Part shown: piece by piece, positions 19,126 through 28,001 of the stretch
Layout: every line of letters starts with the position of its first letter
Numbering within the stretch: the first letter of the stretch is position 1
Notes under the pieces: model-generated
Databases searched by the model: none
Told to the model about the DNA's origin: nothing
What the model saw: only the letters and a program-made list of their open reading frames with translations
Source of the DNA: Solibacillus daqui
GTDB lineage: Bacteria > Bacillota > Bacilli > Bacillales_A > Planococcaceae
NCBI RefSeq assembly: GCF_028747805.1
Contig: NZ_CP114887.1
Coordinates: forward strand, 2,783,501 to 2,847,500
Length of the DNA: 64,000 nucleotides
Direction of reading: 5' to 3'
Position numbers and translations under genes: made by a program

Positions 19126-20481
19126 TTAATAAGACAAACGTGGCTCAAAATTTGCCTCTTGAAGCTGTTCATCTTGCTGTGCCTTTTGTTGCATTTGTTG
19201 CACTTCATGTTCCACATCTTCTTCAATCCCAAAAATTTGTTGGAATAATAAAAGCTGTACCGCTGCTTCATTTGAATTGGCCAATTCTTTCGCCTGTAAA
19301 ATAGGATTTTTTAATAATTGATTAATAATCGATTTCGTATGTTTATTTAAAATTTTTCGCTCACGCTCTGTTAAATCAGGCATTTTGTTTTCAATACTCA
19401 TCATCGTTTCTTCTTGAATCGATGCCGCTTTCTTACGTAATGCTGAAATAACTGGTACTACACCCAACGTTTTAAACCAATCTTTAAATTCAACAATTTC
19501 GTTTTGAATCATTGTCATAATTTCATTTGCTGCACGTTCTCGCTCTGCTAAATTGGCTTGTACAATTCCTTGTAAATCATCGATATCATATAAGAAAACA
19601 TTTGGTACGTCGCTAATTTTTGGATCTAAATCACGTGGTACCGCAATATCTACCATAAATAACGGGTCGCCTTTACGGAATTTCGCGACGTCCTTCATTA
19701 AATCGTAATCAATGACATAGTCAGTCGCACCTGTTGAGCTGATTAAAATATCCGCCTCAAGTAGCGTACATTGTAATTCATTCATTGCCTTAGCATCACC
19801 ATCAAATTTGGATGCTAAATTTTGTGCCTTTTCAAAAGTACGGTTAATTACTGTTACTTTCCCAACGCCATTACCATGAAGATTTTGAATCGCTAGCTCA
19901 CCCATTTTACCAGCACCTAAAATCGCGACATGCTTGTTTTGTAATGAACCGAAAATCTTCTTGGCTAACTCAACTGCTGCATACGAAACAGATACGGCAT
20001 TTTCTCCGATCGCAGTTTCACTATGAGCACGCTTGGCAAACGTTACAGCTTGTTTAAATAAGTGATTATAAATAGTTCCCGTTGTCCCTAATTCTTGACC
20101 TTTTAAGAAACTTTTTTTCACTTGACCTAAAATTTGGGTTTCACCTAACACCATCGAATCAATCCCCGCAATTACACGGAATAAATGATCTAGCGATGCT
20201 TCCTCCTCACGAATGAATAAGTGATCCTCAAATTGTTCCATTGGGATGTTAAACCAGTTCGCTAAAAATTGCTTTATATAATGACGGCCTGTATGTAATT
20301 GATCTACAACCGCATAAATTTCTGTACGATTACATGTAGAGATAATTACATTTTCTAATATACTTTTTTGATTTTGTAGCGCTTCCATCGCATTCGGAAT
20401 ATCAGATTCGATAAATGATAATTTCTCTCGGATTTCGACTGGCGCTGTTTTATAATTCAAGCCTACTACCAATGTATGCAT
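19126..20481 (-). CDS. hemA: Glutamyl-tRNA reductase
   Basis: First committed step of C5 tetrapyrrole synthesis: NADPH reduction of glutamyl-tRNA to glutamate-1-semialdehyde. The 451-residue protein starts [20 protein letters not shown] and has the catalytic cysteine in [11 protein letters not shown] (about residue 50), the NADPH fold [12 protein letters not shown] (about 185) and a C-terminal dimerisation helix with a Q/E-rich tail. I chose the ATG at 20481; an upstream frame extension of six codons has no ribosome site and lacks the family N-terminus. Upstream lie an extended -10 promoter and a PerR-like box. Confidence 0.97.
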   Translation of the reverse strand: MHTLVVGLNYKTAPVEIREKLSFIESDIPNAMEALQNQKSILENVIISTCNRTEIYAVVDQLHTGRHYIKQFLANWFNIPMEQFEDHLFIREEEASLDHLFRVIAGIDSMVLGETQILGQVKKSFLKGQELGTTGTIYNHLFKQAVTFAKRAHSETAIGENAVSVSYAAVELAKKIFGSLQNKHVAILGAGKMGELAIQNLHGNGVGKVTVINRTFEKAQNLASKFDGDAKAMNELQCTLLEADILISSTGATDYVIDYDLMKDVAKFRKGDPLFMVDIAVPRDLDPKISDVPNVFLYDIDDLQGIVQANLAERERAANEIMTMIQNEIVEFKDWFKTLGVVPVISALRKKAASIQEETMMSIENKMPDLTERERKILNKHTKSIINQLLKNPILQAKELANSNEAAVQLLLFQQIFGIEEDVEHEVQQMQQKAQQDEQLQEANFEPRLSY

Positions 20482-20520
20482 GAATCCCCCACACCTCACA
20501 CGTTCTAATTCACAAAGCTT

Positions 20521-20529
20521 ATTGTATCA
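20521..20529 (-). promoter_or_regulatory. Extended -10 promoter element before hemA
   Basis: Minus strand TGATACAAT, an extended -10 (TGn plus TACAAT at 20521-20526), about 40 bases before the hemA start. The -35 region is poor, as extended -10 promoters allow. Confidence 0.5.
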
Positions 20530-20592
20530 TATTTCCAACATAATTCACGTAAATATTGTGAACATGCTATGAATAAAATGTAACACACTTAA

Positions 20593-20607
20593 TTAGAATA
20601 ATTCTAA
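20593..20607. promoter_or_regulatory. Candidate PerR/Fur-type operator upstream of hemA
   Basis: Perfect 7-1-7 palindrome TTAGAAT-A-ATTCTAA, differing at two symmetric positions from the PerR consensus TTATAATnATTATAA. It lies about 110 bp before hemA. A minus-strand TTGAAT (20635-20640)-17-TAAACT promoter would place its start at this box. B. subtilis hemA is a known PerR target. Confidence 0.6.
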
Positions 20608-20660
20608 TGTAAGTTTACCAAAGTTCTCTTAATAATTCAATGCGTTCGACTCAGAAAAAA

Positions 20661-20690
20661 GCTACACCAAAAGTTTCCTTTTAGTGTAGC
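20661..20690 (-). terminator. Terminator after the vWA surface-protein gene
   Basis: Stem GCTACAC..GTGTAGC (20661-20667 with 20684-20690), extended by AAAAG/CTTTT, followed on the minus strand by six T. Confidence 0.85.
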
Positions 20691-20698
20691 CAATATTT

Positions 20699-23677
20699 TT
20701 ACATATTATGAATTTTAGTAGTGATAACATTTCCAGAAGCATCTAACGCTTGGAATTCCACTTCTGTGTAGAGATCAAACTCTGGGAATTCATATAAATT
20801 TGGACGGTGCATATACCGTGAAGATCCACGCGACGGTAAGTCATATTGTGTGTTACCGCTTGGTGAATGGAAAATAACACGCACACCTTTTACATCTGTA
20901 CAGCTTGTATTAACATCCGCAATCAACGTTACTTTTGTTGGTTCAATTCGTACATCCGTATTATTGAATAATGTATCCCCAACTAAGCAGCTATTATTGC
21001 TAACAGGTGTTTTACATAAAATCGAATTAATAATCGATTGTAAAGCACCATGTAAATTCTCAATCTCTACAATATTTTGGTAAGTACCTTTTGTTTCAGA
21101 TGCGATATCTTTTAACAGCTTTTCGTTCACTTGCTTGTACGAGCCAACGGAAACAGTATGAATCGCAATTCCTTGTGCATTTGCTTTTCGAAGCACTTCA
21201 TCTAAGCCATTTGTATTTGAATAACCGTCTGTAATTAAAACAATTGCTTTATTCGTAAACTCATTGGTTGTGAAGTTATTTAATGCCGTATTCAACGAAG
21301 CGATTAAATTTGTACCGCCCGAGCGCTTTTGATCTAACAAGCTTTCCATATTAGCGACTTCCTCTGCCTTACCTTGTGCTTCAAAGGTTGCTCGTGTGTT
21401 AAAACGATACACATGCGTTGGATTTGCATTCACTTGCTTCACTGTTTGCTTTATTTTGCCTCTTGTTGCGTTGGCAGGATCCACTTTATTCATCGAACCT
21501 GAATGATCGACTACAAACATTACTTCAGATTCTAGTGAACATAAATTATTTTCATATCGAGGGTTTGCAAAAATTGGTGCTGAAATGGTTTGCCCTTTCA
21601 ATGAACCTATCACTTTATCGTAACGTGGATCTAAGTCAACCAAACGTACCTTGACCTCTGATTTGCCATAAATAATATCATCGAAGAATACAACGGCCGA
21701 GCCTGGGCTACCTGTGCCGGTATTGTAGTCTTTTGTGTTTGTATCGAATGACACAAGCTTCGATTTACCGTTATACGTCACTTCGACCGTTCCGTAATAA
21801 TCGGTAATGATGACCCCACCTGGTGCAACAAGGTTTACAATTATTTTCGTATAACGATCCATGCCTTCTGGACGCTGTTCCAATTCTTGCCCTGCAAGTA
21901 ACACATCTATTTTGGCAATGGCACCTAGTAATTTACCGATTAAGTCTGCTTGTTCCTTCTGCAATAAGTTTTTATCCACTTGACCTAATCGTTCATACAT
22001 TGCTTGAATCACTTTTACCGTTTCAGCATGGGCTAATGTAATATCATCAGCAGGAGGTAAAAATTCTTTAATTAAATAAATAATAACGGCGTGTACTTTG
22101 CTCTCAAATTGATCTAAATATTCTTTACCAATAACGCCTTGTAAATCATATGTGGCACGGCCTTCACTATTTAGTGTATACATCACTTTTGCAGTGCCTA
22201 CGCCTCCCCAATCAGAGTCTTTATCTGCGCCATAAATCATATAATCTAAAATTTGTTCAAATAACCAAACGGAAATGATTTGACCTTCTAACTTTAATTC
22301 AGCATTTCCATATTGAATTTCATCAGATTCGACGTCACCTTGCGTTAAAACACCTTGTTCGTTTGTGTAGGTTTCCCATTTTGAACCTGTCATTAATTTC
22401 GTATCAACATCATAATCCGTTACTGTAATTTCTCCATTCACTGTAAAAGGAACTGTTATTGTACCTACCTTCCCTTGAGGCAGCGCTGGTAATGGCTTAG
22501 ATCCTGGATCAACGTTGCCGCCATTCCAATCTTTTTGCTCTGGGTCAAATACTTGATACGTAACACGTAATTCTGGCCTTGGAATGTAACGAACAGACGT
22601 TTTAATTACTTGATTTTTATATGTGTAATATTTGTCTGCTGGGTTAACCATTTCAAAGCTAATCGTATCAACAATTGATTTTGTTAAGGCTGGTGCGGTT
22701 ACATAAACGTTTAAAAATGGACCATCCGTGTAAACAACGCTCGCTTCACCACTAGTACTTGTATTCGTTTCAGAAATTTTCGCTTTTGCTTGTGATGCTA
22801 CTTTAAATGCTAAAGATTCATCATAAGGAATGTCATTGCCATAACTGTCACGCAAATCAATTGTAATAAGTGTAGAATCTACACCATTGGCAATTAATTC
22901 TTCTTTTGCTACGTTAATACTTTTTACTGCCTTATAAACATCCGGACGTTTTTCCTTGTCATCTGTGCTTGAACCTGGCTTAGATGGAATCGTTACCGAA
23001 TTATCTTTAGATGTTACAAAGTTTGGAGGCAGTGTAATTTTATTATTGTCTTTACCTGTTGGTGATGATGTTAGCCCTTCGATTGATAGCTTCCCTTGCT
23101 TATAAATACGATACATAAATACAGCAAAATCACCGCGTTTCAGCGTATTCCCCGATACATAGTCCTCAAAGGTTTTCTTTCCTGTTGTACCTGCTGTAAT
23201 TTCATTCATATATAAATAACGAACAGCTTGAACCTCTGATAAATCTAATCCGTTCGCCGCCGCATAAATTCGAGCAAATTGCCCTCTATTTACTGGTGAT
23301 GTACGTTTGTTTGCATTAGCAACACCATTTAATGGGATATTTAAATTACCATAATAATTATATAAAATCTCTTGCATTTCTCGCTCTGACTTACCCTTTA
23401 AATCAAGATGAAAATTCTCATCTAATTTTGAAATAAAATGAAGTAGCTGCCATTCTTTTACAGAATAACCTCCGTCAAATTTATTTCCTGGAAACAAGTC
23501 CAAATAATTATTATCCACTGCCCATTTAATCGCAGTATACTTCGGATTGTTCGTTGAAACATCCGAGATTTTCGTGTTAGCCGCCGCCTCAACTGGTGAC
23601 GCACTAAATGGTAACGCCGTTGAAAGAATCAGTACACAAATTACTACTAGCGCCATATATTTTTTTATATTTTTCAT
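20699..23677 (-). CDS. Secreted SLH-like and von Willebrand A domain surface protein
   Basis: A 992-residue exported protein of unknown partner. It has a signal peptide (about residues 1-32, ending SPVEAAA) and an N-terminal region with degenerate SLH-like repeats (IKWAVDNNYLDLFPGNKFDG near 50; RGQFARIYAAANGLDL near 130). An invasin-like Ig domain follows (NVAKEELIANGVDSTLITID, about 255-345). Near residue 720 a vWA domain begins with the intact MIDAS DHSGS, continuing with VLITDGYSN. Its ATG has GGGGAG upstream. It is the last gene of a surface cassette, 12 bp after the preceding SLH gene and co-oriented with it. A role in metal-dependent adhesion or surface assembly is inference. Confidence 0.85.
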   Translation of the reverse strand: MKNIKKYMALVVICVLILSTALPFSASPVEAAANTKISDVSTNNPKYTAIKWAVDNNYLDLFPGNKFDGGYSVKEWQLLHFISKLDENFHLDLKGKSEREMQEILYNYYGNLNIPLNGVANANKRTSPVNRGQFARIYAAANGLDLSEVQAVRYLYMNEITAGTTGKKTFEDYVSGNTLKRGDFAVFMYRIYKQGKLSIEGLTSSPTGKDNNKITLPPNFVTSKDNSVTIPSKPGSSTDDKEKRPDVYKAVKSINVAKEELIANGVDSTLITIDLRDSYGNDIPYDESLAFKVASQAKAKISETNTSTSGEASVVYTDGPFLNVYVTAPALTKSIVDTISFEMVNPADKYYTYKNQVIKTSVRYIPRPELRVTYQVFDPEQKDWNGGNVDPGSKPLPALPQGKVGTITVPFTVNGEITVTDYDVDTKLMTGSKWETYTNEQGVLTQGDVESDEIQYGNAELKLEGQIISVWLFEQILDYMIYGADKDSDWGGVGTAKVMYTLNSEGRATYDLQGVIGKEYLDQFESKVHAVIIYLIKEFLPPADDITLAHAETVKVIQAMYERLGQVDKNLLQKEQADLIGKLLGAIAKIDVLLAGQELEQRPEGMDRYTKIIVNLVAPGGVIITDYYGTVEVTYNGKSKLVSFDTNTKDYNTGTGSPGSAVVFFDDIIYGKSEVKVRLVDLDPRYDKVIGSLKGQTISAPIFANPRYENNLCSLESEVMFVVDHSGSMNKVDPANATRGKIKQTVKQVNANPTHVYRFNTRATFEAQGKAEEVANMESLLDQKRSGGTNLIASLNTALNNFTTNEFTNKAIVLITDGYSNTNGLDEVLRKANAQGIAIHTVSVGSYKQVNEKLLKDIASETKGTYQNIVEIENLHGALQSIINSILCKTPVSNNSCLVGDTLFNNTDVRIEPTKVTLIADVNTSCTDVKGVRVIFHSPSGNTQYDLPSRGSSRYMHRPNLYEFPEFDLYTEVEFQALDASGNVITTKIHNM

Positions 23678-23689
23678 ATTAGCACTCCC

Positions 23690-25132
23690 CTAATTGTAGA
23701 ACAAAATGTTGTCGCGATAGTTTTCTTTTAAATCTGTTTCTAAATAACGTAAGAAGCGCTCAATAATAGCTGCTGACTCGGCACGCGTTAACGTACTTTT
23801 CGGATAGAAGTAACCATCATCCCCCTGCAGTAGCCCTATTTCTGTCGCTACATAAATCGAATCACGAGCATAGTCTGAGATTTTGTAATCATCCTTGTAC
23901 TCAGTTGCATAATTTGGATCTGGAGCTTTCCCTTCAAGTCCTAATGCACGCACTAAAATCGTCGCTGCTTGTTCACGTGTTAAATAGCCATCTGGTTCAA
24001 ATGTTTGCGGAGTAATCCCGAAAATGACACCTTTTTTAACTGCCGCCTCTAAGTAGTTATAATCTTTCATTGAGCGCTTGACATCTTTAAAAATCGTAGT
24101 TGCCGTCTTAGTCTTAGTTTTCTTTTCTTCTAATACACGAATATCAATCGCTTTACCAATGGCAATCGCAAAATTATAGCGTTCCTCTGGTGTATTTGGA
24201 GAATAGAAATTCGATTGATCATCTAAAATTCCTAACGAATAAAGCTTTTCAATTGATTCACGTGCCCAGCTTGATGAAAGGTCACGGAACTTAGGTATCT
24301 TTAGCATCTCAATTTTTGGCATATACTCGATTTCAAGTGCTACCTTTCCACTAGCATCAGGTAAATCATATTCATATTCTGATAATGTATCCGCCGAGCT
24401 AATCGTTTTGTAATTGCCTTTAAAGCTCGATAAGCTTGCATCACTTTCGTTGTACTCTAATACGCGAGATTTCGCAGTTGAAATTTTATTTTTTACAGTT
24501 CCGATTTTTCCATCTGCGAAATAGATTTCATAATCTGTTATTTGTGTCTCAGCTGAACCCCAGAAGTTTTCATAGCCTTCATCTCGGCTATTAATATGAA
24601 TCGTAATTTCTTCTGGTTGTGCCTTTTTCCCACTACCAACCGATGTATACGTTTTGCGTGCAATCGCATTGCCTGCATAATAATCTGAAGCAGGGCGCTT
24701 ATCTGTTACTGCACTGTCTGAAAGCTGGTAGTCCGCTAATGTATACGTGCGGTTATTAGCTACAATTTTCTCAGTAAATTTCGTAACGCTACCTGTTGCA
24801 GTACTTTGACCAATTTGATCGTAGTTTGTTACATCATATGTATAAGCATAGTTACGCGTAAGCTTTTCGCCATTTGGTCCAGTTAACGTTAATTTATAAG
24901 TTTCAGTTAACTTCCCTTTATTTTCTTTTATTGTGACCGATACATCTTTATTAGTGCCTGTAAATTTAATTGGTTTACCCGTTAAAAAAATATATTCTTC
25001 GTAATCGTATTCATTTTTAATGCCACCAGTAAAATCCAATGACTGTGCTGAACTCTTTTGCGGCACCATCAGCACTAACATCAGCAAGCATGAGAAGGCT
25101 GCTGAAAAAATAAATTTAAATTGCTTGTTCAC
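23690..25132 (-). CDS. SLH-domain cell-surface protein
   Basis: A 480-residue exported protein with a signal peptide (about residues 1-29, cleavage after SSA), a unique beta-rich N-terminal part (about 30-290), and three S-layer homology domains near 295-470. These are recognisable as FRDLSSSWARESIEKLYSLG, GVIFGITPQTFEPDGYLTRE and GLLQGDDGYFYPKSTLTRAE. SLH domains bind pyruvylated wall polysaccharide, so the protein should be held on the wall. It starts at GTG with GAGGGATG upstream. It precedes the vWA gene by 12 bp and follows the 565-residue surface gene, with a hairpin between them. Confidence 0.88.
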   Translation of the reverse strand: MNKQFKFIFSAAFSCLLMLVLMVPQKSSAQSLDFTGGIKNEYDYEEYIFLTGKPIKFTGTNKDVSVTIKENKGKLTETYKLTLTGPNGEKLTRNYAYTYDVTNYDQIGQSTATGSVTKFTEKIVANNRTYTLADYQLSDSAVTDKRPASDYYAGNAIARKTYTSVGSGKKAQPEEITIHINSRDEGYENFWGSAETQITDYEIYFADGKIGTVKNKISTAKSRVLEYNESDASLSSFKGNYKTISSADTLSEYEYDLPDASGKVALEIEYMPKIEMLKIPKFRDLSSSWARESIEKLYSLGILDDQSNFYSPNTPEERYNFAIAIGKAIDIRVLEEKKTKTKTATTIFKDVKRSMKDYNYLEAAVKKGVIFGITPQTFEPDGYLTREQAATILVRALGLEGKAPDPNYATEYKDDYKISDYARDSIYVATEIGLLQGDDGYFYPKSTLTRAESAAIIERFLRYLETDLKENYRDNILFYN

Positions 25133-25192
25133 TCATACATCCCTCATCTCTCTATGTACTTCTATTTTTAACTTTCTCTAAAAACATTGATT

Positions 25193-25219
25193 GGCATGCG
25201 AGTATTTCCCTCGCATGCC
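25193..25219 (-). other. Hairpin inside the surface-protein cassette
   Basis: Perfect 9-bp stem GGCATGCGA / TCGCATGCC just after the 565-residue gene. No T-run follows directly, so it could be an mRNA processing or stabilising hairpin rather than a terminator. Confidence 0.55.
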
Positions 25220-25226
25220 ATCTTAC

Positions 25227-26924
25227 TTATTCGCTTACCATTAAGACATAAACATCAGATGTTGAACGAGCAATTGCCGTAATATGATCTGATTTTTTAA
25301 TATCATTGATTGTAATGACTTTACCATTTTTGACAATCATCGTTTTCGATAAATCCAATGTTAATGCCCCATATCGGAAGCTCCATGACCCATCCTTATT
25401 CCACTGACTACTATTTTTCACTGACATTTTTTTCGTATTATAGTTAATGTCATCGACACGACCAGTTAAGGTTAATGTCGCTAACTTCTCACCAGGAACA
25501 AAGTGAATACCTTGTATATGACCGTCCTTCTCATAGAAATAACCGTAGTATGGGTTTGGCGAGTTTGTATAGTTATCATACAAATCTAAATCTAATTCAG
25601 GAATGACTTTGAAATTTGAAGAACCATCTAATTCAGACGCAACTGTTGAATTACTAAATGCAAACTGCGCATTTGACTTATCTGTTTTCCAGAAATGATT
25701 ATTAAAGCGCTCAATATCTGTTAATTCTAATTGATATGCGCCCATATCTGCTACATCAATACGTGCAAAGTATAGACCGTATTTCGATAAATTTGGCGCT
25801 AAGAAGCCATCATTTGTAATATTGACGATATGTGCATAATCGTTCTTCGTTGCACCATCTGTCAGTACAAAGGCAGTTGTAGAGATAGGTGTTTGCTCTG
25901 TATTTAACGCAATTAATCCCTCTGGTTCTACTAAACGGCCATTTCGAATTAAAATCGAACCGTCATGATATTGAACCTTTGATACGTTTTTTAATGAAAT
26001 GGTATTAACATCCAATGATACATATTCAATCGGCTGATAATAGGTACGCTCATTTTTAGCTAACACAATAATTTTGTCGACTACTTCTTTACTAAATTGC
26101 TTTTTCGTTACAAAATATAAATCACTATTTTTATAGTTTATTAATTTTGATTTTGAAATCTTTTTGTTGCCTACATAAATCGATGTATTATTCGTCAATG
26201 TGAATGTTTGCTGCGCTATCGTATCTTCTGTGCCGAAACGCCAATTCAACAGTGGATGCGCATTTTTAACGACCATTGTATTTTTCGTAGTATTGACTGT
26301 GTTTAAATTTGCCTTATACAAATCTTCTACCATTACCGCAGTTGAAATAATATGAATTTCCGACACGCGAGATGTAGTTGCCGTTTCAAACTTGAGACGA
26401 ACACGATCCCCAACATAAATGGTACTTATATCAACTGAAGAATTATCTTTAAACACTTCCGTATTGTTCGTTACAACAAAGGTTTTTGTTGAAGAACCAT
26501 CAACCTTTACACGAATTTGTAAGCCATTTGGGTCAACCGATGTCACGCTACCTGAAAGCTGCTTACTATTCGATACAATCGAACCATCTTCAATATTCGT
26601 TGTGCCACGCATTTCTTTAATTTTACCATTCGATAATTTAATCGTTACTGGCATGCCATTTTTGAAGCCAGCAATCGTTGTTAGCGTATTATTTATGTAG
26701 TAAATGCTATTTGCAGCTACTTGGAAAACCCCTGTAGTACCATTGCTCTTTTGTAATGAAATACTCTTTAGTGTACGTGTTACACTACCATCTTTATTTT
26801 CCGTTTCACTATATTGCGCCTTTACAAATGTATATGTAGTTGCTGCCTCAGCTTGCTGTCCTGTTGGAAACATTGCTAAAGCAATAATAATTGCTAGTAA
26901 TACTGTTGCCCATTTTTTTAGCAA
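25227..26924 (-). CDS. Secreted beta-rich protein of unknown function
   Basis: A 565-residue exported protein. The best start is TTG at 26924, with AAGGGAGG 8 bases upstream, giving the signal peptide LKKWATVLLAIIIALAMF with cleavage after QQAEAA; an ATG 21 codons earlier has no ribosome site and would bury the signal. The mature part is rich in T, N, S, K and V. It contains repeated short segments of the form VDPNGLQIRVKVDGSS, VNTTKNTMVVKNAHP and VDDINYNTKKMSVKNS, which look like repeated small beta domains. No SLH domain is visible. It is the first gene of the surface cassette, so it may act with the two SLH proteins below it. Confidence 0.8.
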   Translation of the reverse strand: MLKKWATVLLAIIIALAMFPTGQQAEAATTYTFVKAQYSETENKDGSVTRTLKSISLQKSNGTTGVFQVAANSIYYINNTLTTIAGFKNGMPVTIKLSNGKIKEMRGTTNIEDGSIVSNSKQLSGSVTSVDPNGLQIRVKVDGSSTKTFVVTNNTEVFKDNSSVDISTIYVGDRVRLKFETATTSRVSEIHIISTAVMVEDLYKANLNTVNTTKNTMVVKNAHPLLNWRFGTEDTIAQQTFTLTNNTSIYVGNKKISKSKLINYKNSDLYFVTKKQFSKEVVDKIIVLAKNERTYYQPIEYVSLDVNTISLKNVSKVQYHDGSILIRNGRLVEPEGLIALNTEQTPISTTAFVLTDGATKNDYAHIVNITNDGFLAPNLSKYGLYFARIDVADMGAYQLELTDIERFNNHFWKTDKSNAQFAFSNSTVASELDGSSNFKVIPELDLDLYDNYTNSPNPYYGYFYEKDGHIQGIHFVPGEKLATLTLTGRVDDINYNTKKMSVKNSSQWNKDGSWSFRYGALTLDLSKTMIVKNGKVITINDIKKSDHITAIARSTSDVYVLMVSE

Positions 26925-27107
26925 TTGTTCCGCCTCCCTTAAGTTACTTCTACATAATAATTTTATCAAAATAAATTCATTCATCATCTATTAATCAAAA
27001 TTCGTAACAAAACGCTCGTAATATTTGTATAATTTGTAAAGCTCAAATGAACTATCCCCTGTATTAAACAAAAAAATAATGAGCGTTTTTAATTTTGGTC
27101 AAACATT

Positions 27108-27281
27108 TTAAACCGATACGTCAATTGCATGACCAGAAGTTGGGTGTGGAGCATCTAAAATTTCAAGTACTTGCTCGGTAGATTGTTCTTGAAATTCCAT
27201 CGCTTTTTTTGTTACAGCCAATGAAACATTTTGCATTAATTGTGCTTGTTTCATCGACATCGCTAATGCTGCAATATCCAT
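27108..27281 (-). CDS. YjfB-like putative motility protein
   Basis: A 57-residue protein starting MDIAALAMSMKQAQLMQNVS and ending SGHAIDVSV. This matches the small YjfB family (annotated as putative motility protein), which shares an MDI..LSM.. start, a short amphipathic helix region and a ..IDV.. end. The ATG at 27281 has GGGAGGTG 6 bases upstream; the ATG three codons earlier crowds it. Its function is not established in any organism I can name; the link to motility comes from regulation of B. subtilis yjfB. It lies between engB and the surface cassette. Confidence 0.75.
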   Translation of the reverse strand: MDIAALAMSMKQAQLMQNVSLAVTKKAMEFQEQSTEQVLEILDAPHPTSGHAIDVSV

Positions 27282-27380
27282 ATGTAGCACCTCCCTACAC
27301 CTTTTATCGACAGTCCATATTAAATATCAAGTCATTTTGATTTGTTTATTGGGAATATTATTGAATTTTCCCAATAAAAA

Positions 27381-27410
27381 AGCAATCTCACAGACAAACA
27401 TGAGATTGCT
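27381..27410. terminator. Terminator after engB
   Basis: Stem AGCAATCTCA / TGAGATTGCT with a 10-base loop, flanked by A-runs and T-runs on both sides, directly after the engB stop codon. Confidence 0.88.
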
Positions 27411-27419
27411 TTTTCATTC

Positions 27420-28001
27420 TTACATACGTCCTTCGATTTCAGCCCAAGCTTGCTCGAAACCAAGACCTTTTTCTGAAGAGAAAACGAATAATGGATCTTC
27501 CTTTTCCATTTGTAATACTTCACGGACATTCTTTTTGTGTTTATCCCATTTACCTTTAGGGATTTTATCTGCCTTCGTCGCAACAACAATTACCGGAATG
27601 TTATAATGCTTTAAAAAATCATACATCATTTGGTCATCGTTTGTTGGATTGTGGCGGATATCGACGATTAGCACAACCGCTCTTAGCTGTTCGCGACCCA
27701 TGAAGTACTTTTCAATCATTTTCCCCCATGCAGCACGTTCAGTTTTTGACACTTTCGCATAACCATAGCCTGGTACATCAACGAAATACAATTGTTCTTC
27801 AATTCGATAGAAGTTTAACTGTTGCGTTTTACCCGGCTTTGACGAAATACGTGCCATCGCTTTACGGCCAATCATACGATTAATGAACGAAGATTTGCCG
27901 ACATTCGAACGACCCGCTAACGCAAACTCAGGTAACCCATCTTCTGGGAACTGTTCTTCTCGGACAAAACTTCCGATCATTTCAACGTTGTGGACTTTCA
28001 T
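27420..28001 (-). CDS. engB: Ribosome biogenesis GTPase EngB (YsxC)
   Basis: Essential GTPase in late 50S subunit assembly. The 193-residue protein has all G motifs: G1 GRSNVGKSS (about residues 31-39), G3 DVPGYG (about 75-80), G4 TKAD (about 142-145) and G5 SSEKG. The ATG overlaps the lon stop codon (TAATG), so the two are translationally coupled, as in B. subtilis lonA-ysxC. Confidence 0.97.
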   Translation of the reverse strand: MKVHNVEMIGSFVREEQFPEDGLPEFALAGRSNVGKSSFINRMIGRKAMARISSKPGKTQQLNFYRIEEQLYFVDVPGYGYAKVSKTERAAWGKMIEKYFMGREQLRAVVLIVDIRHNPTNDDQMMYDFLKHYNIPVIVVATKADKIPKGKWDKHKKNVREVLQMEKEDPLFVFSSEKGLGFEQAWAEIEGRM

